From Shimia sp022448905 (GTDB lineage: Bacteria; Pseudomonadota; Alphaproteobacteria; Rhodobacterales; Rhodobacteraceae): a stretch of DNA of 64,000 bases. Below, in pieces: positions 24,706 to 32,337 of the stretch (its first letter is position 1; each line of letters opens with the position of its first letter). Location: NCBI RefSeq assembly GCF_047126315.1, contig NZ_CP138953.1, forward strand, positions 806,001 through 870,000. Reading direction: 5' to 3'. Position numbers and translations under genes: made by a program. The notes beneath the pieces were generated by a model. The model was not told the origin of the DNA and ran no database searches. It saw only the letters and a program-made list of their open reading frames with translations.

Positions 24706-27700
24706 GTGCCACTACAGGGAATTCGCGCGCGCCTGCTTGTCACCTTTCTCCTTGCGTCTGTGCTGCCATTGGCGCTCGGCGGCTTGGTTTTTTACCGACT
24801 TGTCAATCAGACCATCACAACCGAAACCTTTGAGAAGGTGGCCTTTGCGCGCGACGCCAAGGCCAGCGAAGTTGCGCAATATGTGACCTATGCCAGCCGG
24901 CAGGCGGAAAACCTCGCGCAGTCGGCGAACGTGCGCTACTCGGTCGGGGAATTCTATGGTTTCAGTCATGCGCTGCGACAGATGGAGGGAACGCCAGAGG
25001 AGGCGGGGGCGCAGCTACGCAGCATCTTTGGCGTCGACAGTGCCGCAGGCAACCCGGCCGAAGAGGAGATCGAAGACCAACTGCTGCGCGAGGCGCTGGA
25101 GTATTCCAACACGCATCGTCGGTTTCACCGGGACTTTGAAGAGTTCCTGCGGGAGGCGGAATTTGACAATTTGTACCTCGCCGACCGGCATGGGCAGGTG
25201 GTCTATTCGGTTTACAAAGATGCCTATTTGGGGCGGCCGCTCAATCAGCGTGTGATTGGGTTGGGGCAGGCCTATTACAAAGTGACCACCGGCGCGGGCT
25301 TTGAGCCTGTGTTTCAGGATTTTGCGGTGGACGCCATCACCGGCGAGCTGGCCGCCTATCTGGCCGTGCCGGTGCGGCTGCATGGCAGTCACCGTGGCGC
25401 AATGATCTTGCGGATACCGCCCAACAGCCTTGAGGCGCTGGTGACGGAAAGTGATGCCGATGTGTCTGTGTTGTCCTCGGGCGGCATTGTGATTGCCTCC
25501 AACGGCGGCCCTGCGGCAGGCGGGCCGGTCAAGATGCCGAAGCAAATGACGGGTTTAGATGGTGTGGCGGTGTTGGAGGCTGGATTGTCGGGCGGGGCGA
25601 CGCTGTCTGCCTGGCGGGTGCTGGAAGACCCGTTTCCACAATGGACAGTGGTGGCCGAGACCAGCAGAGACGCGGCCTTCAAGAACAGTGAACGCTTGCG
25701 GGAAACTTTGTTGGCGATTGGCGCTATCGCAACGGTCATTTTATCAATTTTGTCCTTTGTGTTCTCTAATGCCATCACGCGACCGGTACGCCGCATGTCC
25801 GAGGCCGCGAGCGCCGTGGCGACGGGCAGTTTGAATGATGCGCTGCCGGAATATGAGCGCCCGGTGGAGTACGCTCGGCTGTCGCGTGCGGTGAACCAAA
25901 TGCGGCGTGCATTGCGCGATCAGTTGGACCTTATTCGCGATAAGAATGACGAGTTGCAGGAGAAGCTGCGCGAGATTGGTGAGAAAAACGCCGAGCTCGA
26001 GGAGGCCGACCGGATGAAGGACCGGTTTTTGGCCAATACCTCCCATGAGCTGCGTACGCCGCTCAACGGGATCATTGGTATTCTGGAAACGCTGGAAGGC
26101 GGAGCGATGGGCGAGATGCTGCCCGCGCAGGCCAGCCAGCTGCGGTTGATCACATTTAGCGCGCGGCGGTTGTCTCGACTGGTGGATGATTTGTTGGACA
26201 TCTACCGCATTCGCGAAGGGCGGATGCGACTGGATTTGCAGCCTGTTGATGTGTCCCATGCGGCGCACAGTGTGGTGCAGTTGTTGCAGCCGACGTTTCA
26301 AGTGGATCCGGCCAAGTTTCAAATTGATCTGCCGGAGGACCTGCCGGCTGTGTATGCCGATCCGGTGCGATTTGAACAGATCCTGTTCAACTTGTTGTCC
26401 AATGCTGTGAAATACTGCGGTGGAAGTGATGTGGAAATCACGGCGGCGGTCTCGACTGTGGATAAGTTGGTGGTGTGTATTCGCGATCATGGGCCTGGCA
26501 TTGCGGCAGACAGTATGGAGCGCATCTTCCATCCGCTGGAGCAACTGACGCCGGATGGCTCGGGGCAGGCGACTGGCACGGGCTTGGGGCTGACCATTGC
26601 GCGCCACCTTGCCGACATGATGTCGGGCAGCATCGAAGTGTCCAGCCCCCCCGGAGAAGGCGCGGAGTTTCGCGTGATTCTGCCGGTGACGGATCAGGCG
26701 CCGGTTGCGATGCCGGAGGATTTGCTGCCAGCCGAGTTTGTCACGGCAGCGGCGCCACAGCCCGCTGTGGAAAAGGTGGAGACGGCTGCGCCGGAGGGAT
26801 CGCCTTTGATTCTTGCGGTGGATGACGAGCCGATCAATTTGCAGGTTCTGCAGAACCTGCTAGTGCCACAGGGCTATCGGGTGATGACCGCGCACAACGG
26901 GTCCGAGGCGTTGCGCAGTGTCGCCAAAGAACGTCCGGACTTGATTGTTCTGGATGTGATGATGACCGGGTTGAGCGGGCTGGATGTGGCACGGGATTTG
27001 CGGCGTCGGCACCGTCTGCATGAGTTGCCGATCATCCTGCTGACCGCGCGGGGACGCACGAGTGATATGCTGGCTGGATTTGATGCCGGGGCGAATGATT
27101 ACGTGGTGAAGCCTTTTGCCAAGGATGAGTTGCTCAGTCGTATTCGCACGCTTCTAGAGGCGAGCCGGGCGCGCAGTCAGGCGGAGGAAAACCGGGAACT
27201 CAAAGAAGAAATCGAACGCCGTATTCAGATCGAAGATGCCTTGCGGCTGTCTCAGCGGCGCATGGCGCAGCTGCTTGATACCCTGGAAGATGGTTTGATC
27301 TGTGTGAATGCGCGGGGGCTCATCACTTACGCAAACGAGGCGGGGCAGAAGGTGTTGGACACACCGGTTGCGGTGAACAAGAGCCGGTTGAAAGATGTCC
27401 TGCCAGAAGACGTGTTGACGCCATTGGAGCAGACAGAGGTTGAAGATGAGCCCATCCATATTGAGGTGACATTGCGGGGGCAGCCGCATCAGGTGAGCCT
27501 GTTTGCCATGTTGCCGGAAGCGGGTGGCGGACGCGCCGTGTTGTTCACACCGGGGCAAGTGCCTCGGGCGCAGTTTGTGAACTCGTTGCGCGATGTAGTG
27601 GACACCTCCTTGCCGTCTCTGATGACGCGGGATGAAAGTGGGGATGAGGCGCAGGGGCCGGGAGATGCGTATCGGGAGGCCATTGTCACACTGATGTCGG

Positions 27701-27996
27701 AGTCTCTGGAGATTTGGGGGGCGGCCACAGGCAAGAGCAAGATTGATTTTGCCGAAACCAGCGGCATCTGGCGGGTGAACCTGGACAAGACATCTTTGCA
27801 GACCCGTACGTTGGACAAGTACCTGCTGATTGAGACCTTACCGGACAATCCGCGGTGGCGTGATGTGTTGAAGACGGTGAAGTTTGTGCTGGCGCTTAAA
27901 GAGCGGGCCACGGTTGGCGAGGCCATTGGCGCGCGGTTTGATGCGCTTGAAGTGCGTCTGGAAGAGTTCCGGCTGCTGATGGATCAGAGGGATTGA
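24706..27996 (+). CDS. chiS: ChiS-like hybrid sensor histidine kinase with C-terminal putative DNA-binding region
   Basis: 1,096 residues from the GTG at 24706, with GGAG five bases upstream and the first membrane helix directly after (LLVTFLLASVLPLALGGLVF). Domains: periplasmic sensor about 30-330, second helix about 335-355, HAMP, HisKA with His447 in NTSHELRTPLNG, HATPase (NLLSNAVKYC, GTGLGLTIARHLADMM), receiver with Asp750 in LIVLDVMMTG, a charged linker, a PAS-like segment (MAQLLDTLEDGLICVNARG), and a C-terminal region from about 985 with SGIWRVNLDKTSLQTRTLDK and NPRWRDVLKTVKFVL. That tail resembles the region shown to bind DNA in Vibrio cholerae ChiS, an orphan kinase that directly activates chitin genes. 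Divergent from the Opp-type operon, matching the Vibrio layout. Confidence 0.85.
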   Translation: MPLQGIRARLLVTFLLASVLPLALGGLVFYRLVNQTITTETFEKVAFARDAKASEVAQYVTYASRQAENLAQSANVRYSVGEFYGFSHALRQMEGTPEEAGAQLRSIFGVDSAAGNPAEEEIEDQLLREALEYSNTHRRFHRDFEEFLREAEFDNLYLADRHGQVVYSVYKDAYLGRPLNQRVIGLGQAYYKVTTGAGFEPVFQDFAVDAITGELAAYLAVPVRLHGSHRGAMILRIPPNSLEALVTESDADVSVLSSGGIVIASNGGPAAGGPVKMPKQMTGLDGVAVLEAGLSGGATLSAWRVLEDPFPQWTVVAETSRDAAFKNSERLRETLLAIGAIATVILSILSFVFSNAITRPVRRMSEAASAVATGSLNDALPEYERPVEYARLSRAVNQMRRALRDQLDLIRDKNDELQEKLREIGEKNAELEEADRMKDRFLANTSHELRTPLNGIIGILETLEGGAMGEMLPAQASQLRLITFSARRLSRLVDDLLDIYRIREGRMRLDLQPVDVSHAAHSVVQLLQPTFQVDPAKFQIDLPEDLPAVYADPVRFEQILFNLLSNAVKYCGGSDVEITAAVSTVDKLVVCIRDHGPGIAADSMERIFHPLEQLTPDGSGQATGTGLGLTIARHLADMMSGSIEVSSPPGEGAEFRVILPVTDQAPVAMPEDLLPAEFVTAAAPQPAVEKVETAAPEGSPLILAVDDEPINLQVLQNLLVPQGYRVMTAHNGSEALRSVAKERPDLIVLDVMMTGLSGLDVARDLRRRHRLHELPIILLTARGRTSDMLAGFDAGANDYVVKPFAKDELLSRIRTLLEASRARSQAEENRELKEEIERRIQIEDALRLSQRRMAQLLDTLEDGLICVNARGLITYANEAGQKVLDTPVAVNKSRLKDVLPEDVLTPLEQTEVEDEPIHIEVTLRGQPHQVSLFAMLPEAGGGRAVLFTPGQVPRAQFVNSLRDVVDTSLPSLMTRDESGDEAQGPGDAYREAIVTLMSESLEIWGAATGKSKIDFAETSGIWRVNLDKTSLQTRTLDKYLLIETLPDNPRWRDVLKTVKFVLALKERATVGEAIGARFDALEVRLEEFRLLMDQRD

Positions 27997-28026
27997 GCGA
28001 TGGATGTGGTGTTTGGCGGTTGGGGA

Positions 28027-28054
28027 TTGCGTTTCTCTGCAAAATCTCTATACA
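28027..28054 (+). promoter_or_regulatory. Likely sigma70 promoter of rpsT
   Basis: TTGCGT at 28027-28032 and TATACA at 28049-28054 with a 16-base spacer, leaving a leader of about 110 nt before the rpsT start. Confidence 0.5.
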
Positions 28055-28169
28055 CCGCCGCCATACATGCGCGTGCAGCCCGCTCAGGCTTGATCTGATT
28101 CTCTGAACAAGAGAGCCCGTTCGGGACGTAGCACGCATTTAATCGTACCGAAACAAAAGGTCTCAGATC

Positions 28170-28433
28170 ATGGCAAATTCGCCCCAGGCAAAGAAACGCG
28201 CCCGTCAGAACGAGCGTCGTCTTGAAGTCAACAAAGCCCGTCGTTCCCGCATCCGTACCTTCATCCGCAAAGTGGAAGAAGCCATCGAGTCCGGCGACAA
28301 AGCATCAGCTTCCGCAGCGCTGAAAGCAGCTCAGCCAGAACTGATGCGCGGTGTGTCCAAAGGTGTTTACCACAAGAACACCGCAGCGCGGAAAATGTCC
28401 CGCCTGGCAGCACGGGTGAAAGCGCTGGCGTAA
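28170..28433 (+). CDS. rpsT: 30S ribosomal protein S20
   Basis: 87 residues, standard length: MANSPQAKKRARQNERRLEV, KARRSRIRTFIRKVEEAI and the C-terminal NTAARKMSRLAARVKAL. It binds the 5' domain and helix 44 of 16S rRNA during early assembly. Monocistronic, with its own promoter-like sequence and a strong terminator. Its approximately 110-nt leader may carry autoregulation, as in other bacteria, but no structure was confirmed. Confidence 0.97.
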   Translation: MANSPQAKKRARQNERRLEVNKARRSRIRTFIRKVEEAIESGDKASASAALKAAQPELMRGVSKGVYHKNTAARKMSRLAARVKALA

Positions 28434-28461
28434 GCCGCACTTCACAACGTATTCGGAAAGA

Positions 28462-28487
28462 CGCCGCTGTTTCAGCGGCGTTTTTTT
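28462..28487 (+). terminator. Intrinsic terminator of rpsT
   Basis: CGCCGCTG (28462-28469), loop TTT, CAGCGGCG (28473-28480), then seven T residues. Confidence 0.95.
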
Positions 28488-28491
28488 GTGC

Positions 28492-29295
28492 TCAGCTGTA
28501 GGCGATGAAGAGCAGGGCGACCCCAAGCAGAATGCGGTAGATCACATAGGGTGTGAAGCTGATCGAGCGCAACAGTCGCATCATCAGCGCCAATGCCAAG
28601 AGGGCGGCAAAGAAGGAAAAGACGGCGGCAATGGCAGCGTCCTTGGCCAAAGCCATATTGGCCTCGGCGATGACATCCAGTGACAGCAGTGCGCCGCTGG
28701 CGATGATGGTTGGGATCGACATCAGCATCGCAAGTTTGGCGGCGTCGGCACGGGCGTAGCCGAGCTGGCGCGCGCCGGTGATAGTGATGCCGGAGCGGGA
28801 GGTGCCGGGGATCAGGGCAAGGGCCTGCCAGAGGCCCATTTTCACGGCGTCCTTGAGGGACCAATCTCCCTCGGTTTTGGTGTGCGGGCCGCGTTGATCC
28901 ATCCACCAGAGCAAAATTCCAAACAGGATCATGGCCCAGCCGATCACAGCGATGGAGCGCATGGCGTCGTTCAGGCCGGTGATTTTAAGTAGAAAACCGG
29001 CGATGGAGACCGGGATGGTGGCCACGGTCAAAAGAAAGGCGAGCCGGGCACCGGGGGTGTCGAAGCGGCCGGTGAGCATGCGGGGCACTCCGAAGAGGGC
29101 CACTTTGGTGTCGCGCCAGAAATAGAGGACAACGGCGCCCAATGTGCCGACGTGGGCGGCGACATCTATGGCGAGTCCCTGATCGGGCAGCGGGGTCACT
29201 TTGGACACCAGAATCAGGTGCCCAGAGGAGCTCACCGGAAGGAATTCGGTGAGGCCCTGGATGATCGCCACCAGAAAAATGTGAAAAAGAGCCAT
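28492..29295 (-). CDS. uppP: Undecaprenyl-diphosphate phosphatase
   Basis: 267 residues, multi-pass membrane protein of the BacA/UppP family. The two active-site regions are QGLTEFLPVSSSGHLIL near the N-terminus and PGTSRSGITITGARQLG in the middle. It recycles undecaprenyl pyrophosphate to the monophosphate carrier for peptidoglycan and polysaccharide synthesis, and confers bacitracin tolerance when overexpressed. Convergent with rpsT, sharing the short terminator interval; divergent from gltD. Confidence 0.96.
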   Translation of the reverse strand: MALFHIFLVAIIQGLTEFLPVSSSGHLILVSKVTPLPDQGLAIDVAAHVGTLGAVVLYFWRDTKVALFGVPRMLTGRFDTPGARLAFLLTVATIPVSIAGFLLKITGLNDAMRSIAVIGWAMILFGILLWWMDQRGPHTKTEGDWSLKDAVKMGLWQALALIPGTSRSGITITGARQLGYARADAAKLAMLMSIPTIIASGALLSLDVIAEANMALAKDAAIAAVFSFFAALLALALMMRLLRSISFTPYVIYRILLGVALLFIAYS

Positions 29296-29366
29296 TTTTG
29301 GCAGGATCCTTGATTGAGCGACTCACGTATAATTGGTCAATGATTCAAGGGAAATACAGAATATAA

Positions 29367-29379
29367 GTCCGTATCGGAC
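29367..29379. promoter_or_regulatory. Inverted repeat between uppP and gltD
   Basis: GTCCG-TAT-CGGAC at 29367-29379 in the 221-bp divergent intergenic region. A TTGACT at 29450-29455 may be the -35 element of gltD, though no good -10 follows. Possible operator, unassigned. Confidence 0.35.
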
Positions 29380-29516
29380 CTAGAATTCGGCAATTTTTCG
29401 TATTTTCACCACGTCATTTGCCAAAAAACTGAATTATAGGTCAGTATAGTTGACTTTTATGTCGGGTGAATATTTTTTAAACACACCGAACCGGAATTAA
29501 TCAGGAGGCAGCTGAC

Positions 29517-30953
29517 GTGGCAAAGCAACCTATGCTGAAATTCGTGACTGTGGATCGTGACATGCCTGAAAAGCGTGGCGCCACTGTACGTAAGGAAGAT
29601 TTCAACGAAATCTACGCAGAGTTCGCTAAGGCGAAGGCGGAAGAGCAGGCAAGTCGCTGCAGCCAATGTGGCGTGCCGTATTGTCAGAGCCACTGCCCGC
29701 TGCACAACAACATTCCGGATTGGCTGCGCCTGACCGCGACTGGCCGTCTAGAAGAAGCCTATGCTGTCAGCCAAGCCACAAACACCTTCCCGGAAATCTG
29801 TGGCCGTATCTGTCCGCAGGACAGACTTTGCGAAGGCAACTGTGTGATTGAGCAGTCTGGCCACGGCACTGTGACCATCGGCTCTGTTGAGAAATACATC
29901 ACCGACACGGCCTGGGAGCAGGGTTGGGTGAGTGCGATCACTCCAATGCAGGAGCGTTCCGAGAGCGTTGGCATCATTGGCGCAGGCCCTGGTGGCCTGG
30001 CCGCGGCGGACCGGCTGCGCCGTGCGGGTCTTCAGGTGACCATCTATGACCGTTATGATCGTGCGGGTGGGTTGCTGACCTACGGGATTCCCGGATTTAA
30101 GCTGGAAAAAGATGTGGTTATGCGCCGCAACCAGTTGCTGGAAGACGGCGGTGTGACCTTCAAGCTGAACTGCAACGTGGGCGAGGACATCTCCTTCCAA
30201 GAGATCCGTGACGCGCATGATGCGGTGATCATTGCGACTGGCGTCTATAAGAGTCGTGACCTTGGTGGGCCGGGTGCCGGAGCCAATGGCATCGTGAAAG
30301 CGATTGATTATTTGACCGCGTCCAACCGCGAGAACTTTGGCGACGTTGTGCCTGAGATCAAAAGCGGCGAGCTTTATGCGGAAGGCAAAAAAGTTGTTGT
30401 GATCGGTGGTGGTGACACCGCGATGGACTGTGTGCGCACGGCGATCCGTCAGGGGGCCGAAAGCGTAAAATGTCTTTATCGTCGTGACAAAGCCAACATG
30501 CCGGGTTCGCAGCGTGAGACGCAGAATGCCGAAGAGGAAGGCGTTGAATTTGTGTGGCTTTCCGCTCCGAAAGGCTTCACCGGTGGCGACAATGTCGAAG
30601 GCGTAATGGTACAGAAAATGCGTCTGGGTCAGCCGGATGCATCCGGCCGTCAGAGCCCCGAAGTGATTGAAGGTGCGGACTATGTTGAGGACGCGGACCT
30701 TGTGATCAAGGCGCTGGGCTTTGAGCCAGAAGATCTGCCTGCCCTGTGGGACCAGCCGGAGCTGGAAGTGACCCGTTGGGGCACAGTGAAAGCGCAATTC
30801 ACAACCGGCGAAACCGACCTCGAAGGCGTCTATGCCGTGGGCGACATCGTGCGCGGTGCAAGCCTTGTGGTGTGGGCGATCAAAGACGGCCGCGACTGTG
30901 CCGACGCAATCCTTGAAAAGCTGGGCGCAACCCCGGCGATGGCTGCGGAATAA
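29517..30953 (+). CDS. gltD: Glutamate synthase (NADPH) small subunit
   Basis: 478 residues from a GTG preceded by AGGAGG. The N-terminal Fe-S domain has CSQCGVPYCQSHCPLHNNIP and CGRICPQDRLCEGNC; the FAD-binding motif is GIIGAGPGGLAAADRLRRAG and the NADPH-binding motif VVVIGGGDTAMDCVRTAIRQ. It transfers electrons from NADPH to the large subunit for converting 2-oxoglutarate plus glutamine to two glutamates. The large subunit gene gltB is 1.4 kb downstream on the same strand, separated by two small genes. Confidence 0.97.
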   Translation: MAKQPMLKFVTVDRDMPEKRGATVRKEDFNEIYAEFAKAKAEEQASRCSQCGVPYCQSHCPLHNNIPDWLRLTATGRLEEAYAVSQATNTFPEICGRICPQDRLCEGNCVIEQSGHGTVTIGSVEKYITDTAWEQGWVSAITPMQERSESVGIIGAGPGGLAAADRLRRAGLQVTIYDRYDRAGGLLTYGIPGFKLEKDVVMRRNQLLEDGGVTFKLNCNVGEDISFQEIRDAHDAVIIATGVYKSRDLGGPGAGANGIVKAIDYLTASNRENFGDVVPEIKSGELYAEGKKVVVIGGGDTAMDCVRTAIRQGAESVKCLYRRDKANMPGSQRETQNAEEEGVEFVWLSAPKGFTGGDNVEGVMVQKMRLGQPDASGRQSPEVIEGADYVEDADLVIKALGFEPEDLPALWDQPELEVTRWGTVKAQFTTGETDLEGVYAVGDIVRGASLVVWAIKDGRDCADAILEKLGATPAMAAE

Positions 30954-30988
30954 GTGTTAATTGGCGCGGTGCCGAGGCCCAAAAGGGA

Positions 30989-31032
30989 CGTCGGTATTGC
31001 GTCGGTATCACGACTGTTTTGCGACTGTGCAA
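30989..31032 (+). repeat. Four imperfect 11-bp direct repeats upstream of the GFA gene
   Basis: Consecutive 11-mers CGTCGGTATTG, CGTCGGTATCA, CGACTGTTTTG and CGACTGTGCAA at 30989-31032. The 11-bp period places them on one face of the helix. They lie 42 bp before the start of the next gene and could be a regulator-binding array or simple duplication. Confidence 0.45.
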
Positions 31033-31074
31033 CTTTCGACCAGCGTTTGTTAACATGACAGAGGTGTTGACCCA

Positions 31075-31530
31075 ATGACAACGAACCCCACATCGACCAA
31101 GACCGGCGCATGCCTGTGTGGGGCGGTGCGGTTTGAGTCCGAAAAGGTGCCAGCGGAGGCAGGCATCTGTCATTGTGAGCAGTGCCGTCGCTGGACCGGT
31201 GTCGCGTTGATGGGGGTCACGGTGCCAACCGAGTCAATCCGCTGGAGCGGCGCCGAACACATCGCGCGCATCCAGAGTTCGGAGTGGGCTGAGCGGGCCT
31301 GGTGCGGCAAATGCGGCACCAACCTGTTTTACCGCGTGACTGCGGACAACGAGTGGGCCGGTGGTACGGAGATTCCGGTGGGGCTGTTTGATGATCCAAA
31401 TGGGTTCGCGCTGAAGAACGAGATCTTCATTGACCAGAAGCCTGACAGCTTTGGCTTCATCGGAGAGGGTCGCAAGGAAATGACCCGGGCACAGTGCATC
31501 GCTTTGTTCAGCGATCTTGGGACGACCTGA
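31075..31530 (+). CDS. GFA family protein (CENP-V/glutathione-dependent formaldehyde-activating fold)
   Basis: 151 residues with the zinc-binding cysteines of the Mss4-like GFA fold: GACLCGAVRF, CHCEQCRRWTG and WCGKCGTNLFYRV. Homologues are annotated as glutathione-dependent formaldehyde-activating enzymes, but most lack proven activity; only zinc binding can be supported here. Placed between gltD and the hydrolase gene, probably in the same transcript as gltB. Confidence 0.9.
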   Translation: MTTNPTSTKTGACLCGAVRFESEKVPAEAGICHCEQCRRWTGVALMGVTVPTESIRWSGAEHIARIQSSEWAERAWCGKCGTNLFYRVTADNEWAGGTEIPVGLFDDPNGFALKNEIFIDQKPDSFGFIGEGRKEMTRAQCIALFSDLGTT

Positions 31531-31542
31531 GGGACTGGCCGC

Positions 31543-32337
31543 TTGATGGATCAAAGAGTCGACATTCAGATGCGGATCGCGACCGAGGACCATGAGGTGG
31601 CTTACATGCGTGGCACCGGCAATCGGTTGGTGGTCTCGCTTGGCGGAGTGGGCACAAAGCCCAATGAGATGCCGCCGTTTGAATTTGTGGGGACCGCGTC
31701 GCAGGGCGGTGAGAACCACGTGATCCTGGTCACAGAGCGGGCCAGAACTTGGATGAACAGCCCGGATTTGCCCGAGGCGATTGTGAAGGAGATAGAGACG
31801 GTGGTGGCACGCGAAGCCATTGACGAGGTGGTTGCCCTGGGCAACAGCATGGGCGGCTTTATGGCGCTTGTGTTGCCGACGCTGACCCGTGTCGACACCG
31901 TTGTGGCTCTGTCTCCGCAATTCTCCATGCATCCCAAAGTGGTGCCGGAAGAGACCCGTTGGCAGAAGTGGCGCCGCCGTTTCCCGACCTATCGGCACCG
32001 TCAGGTGCCTGCGCCACAAGACGGCACGCGCTATGTCGTGCTGCACGGCGACACGCCCGAAGAACGCATTCACTGGGCCCGCTTCCCGCAAGCGCCCAAA
32101 ACCTTCAACCATTTCATCCTGCGGGGCGAGTCCCACGATCTGGTGAAAGCGTTGAAGAAACTCGACATCATGCGTCCGCTGCTTGAGCGGGCCATGGACG
32201 TAAAAACGCGCCAGGTGCGCAAACTGTTGGAAAGCCATTTCACCGTGGTGCGCAGGGAAGACCTGCCACAAGCGGAGCAAACGGCCCCAAGCTACCCCGC
32301 AACTCTGGGACAGGAGACAGCCAATGACAAAGTATGA
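31543..32337 (+). CDS. Putative alpha/beta hydrolase
   Basis: 264 residues. The nucleophile elbow is ALGNSMGGFMALV (G-x-S-x-G) and the likely catalytic His lies in ILRGESHDLVKAL. Otherwise no specific family. The C-terminal end overlaps the gltB start by 14 bp, so translation is coupled to the glutamate synthase large subunit. No signal peptide. Substrate unknown. Confidence 0.7.
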   Translation: MMDQRVDIQMRIATEDHEVAYMRGTGNRLVVSLGGVGTKPNEMPPFEFVGTASQGGENHVILVTERARTWMNSPDLPEAIVKEIETVVAREAIDEVVALGNSMGGFMALVLPTLTRVDTVVALSPQFSMHPKVVPEETRWQKWRRRFPTYRHRQVPAPQDGTRYVVLHGDTPEERIHWARFPQAPKTFNHFILRGESHDLVKALKKLDIMRPLLERAMDVKTRQVRKLLESHFTVVRREDLPQAEQTAPSYPATLGQETANDKV

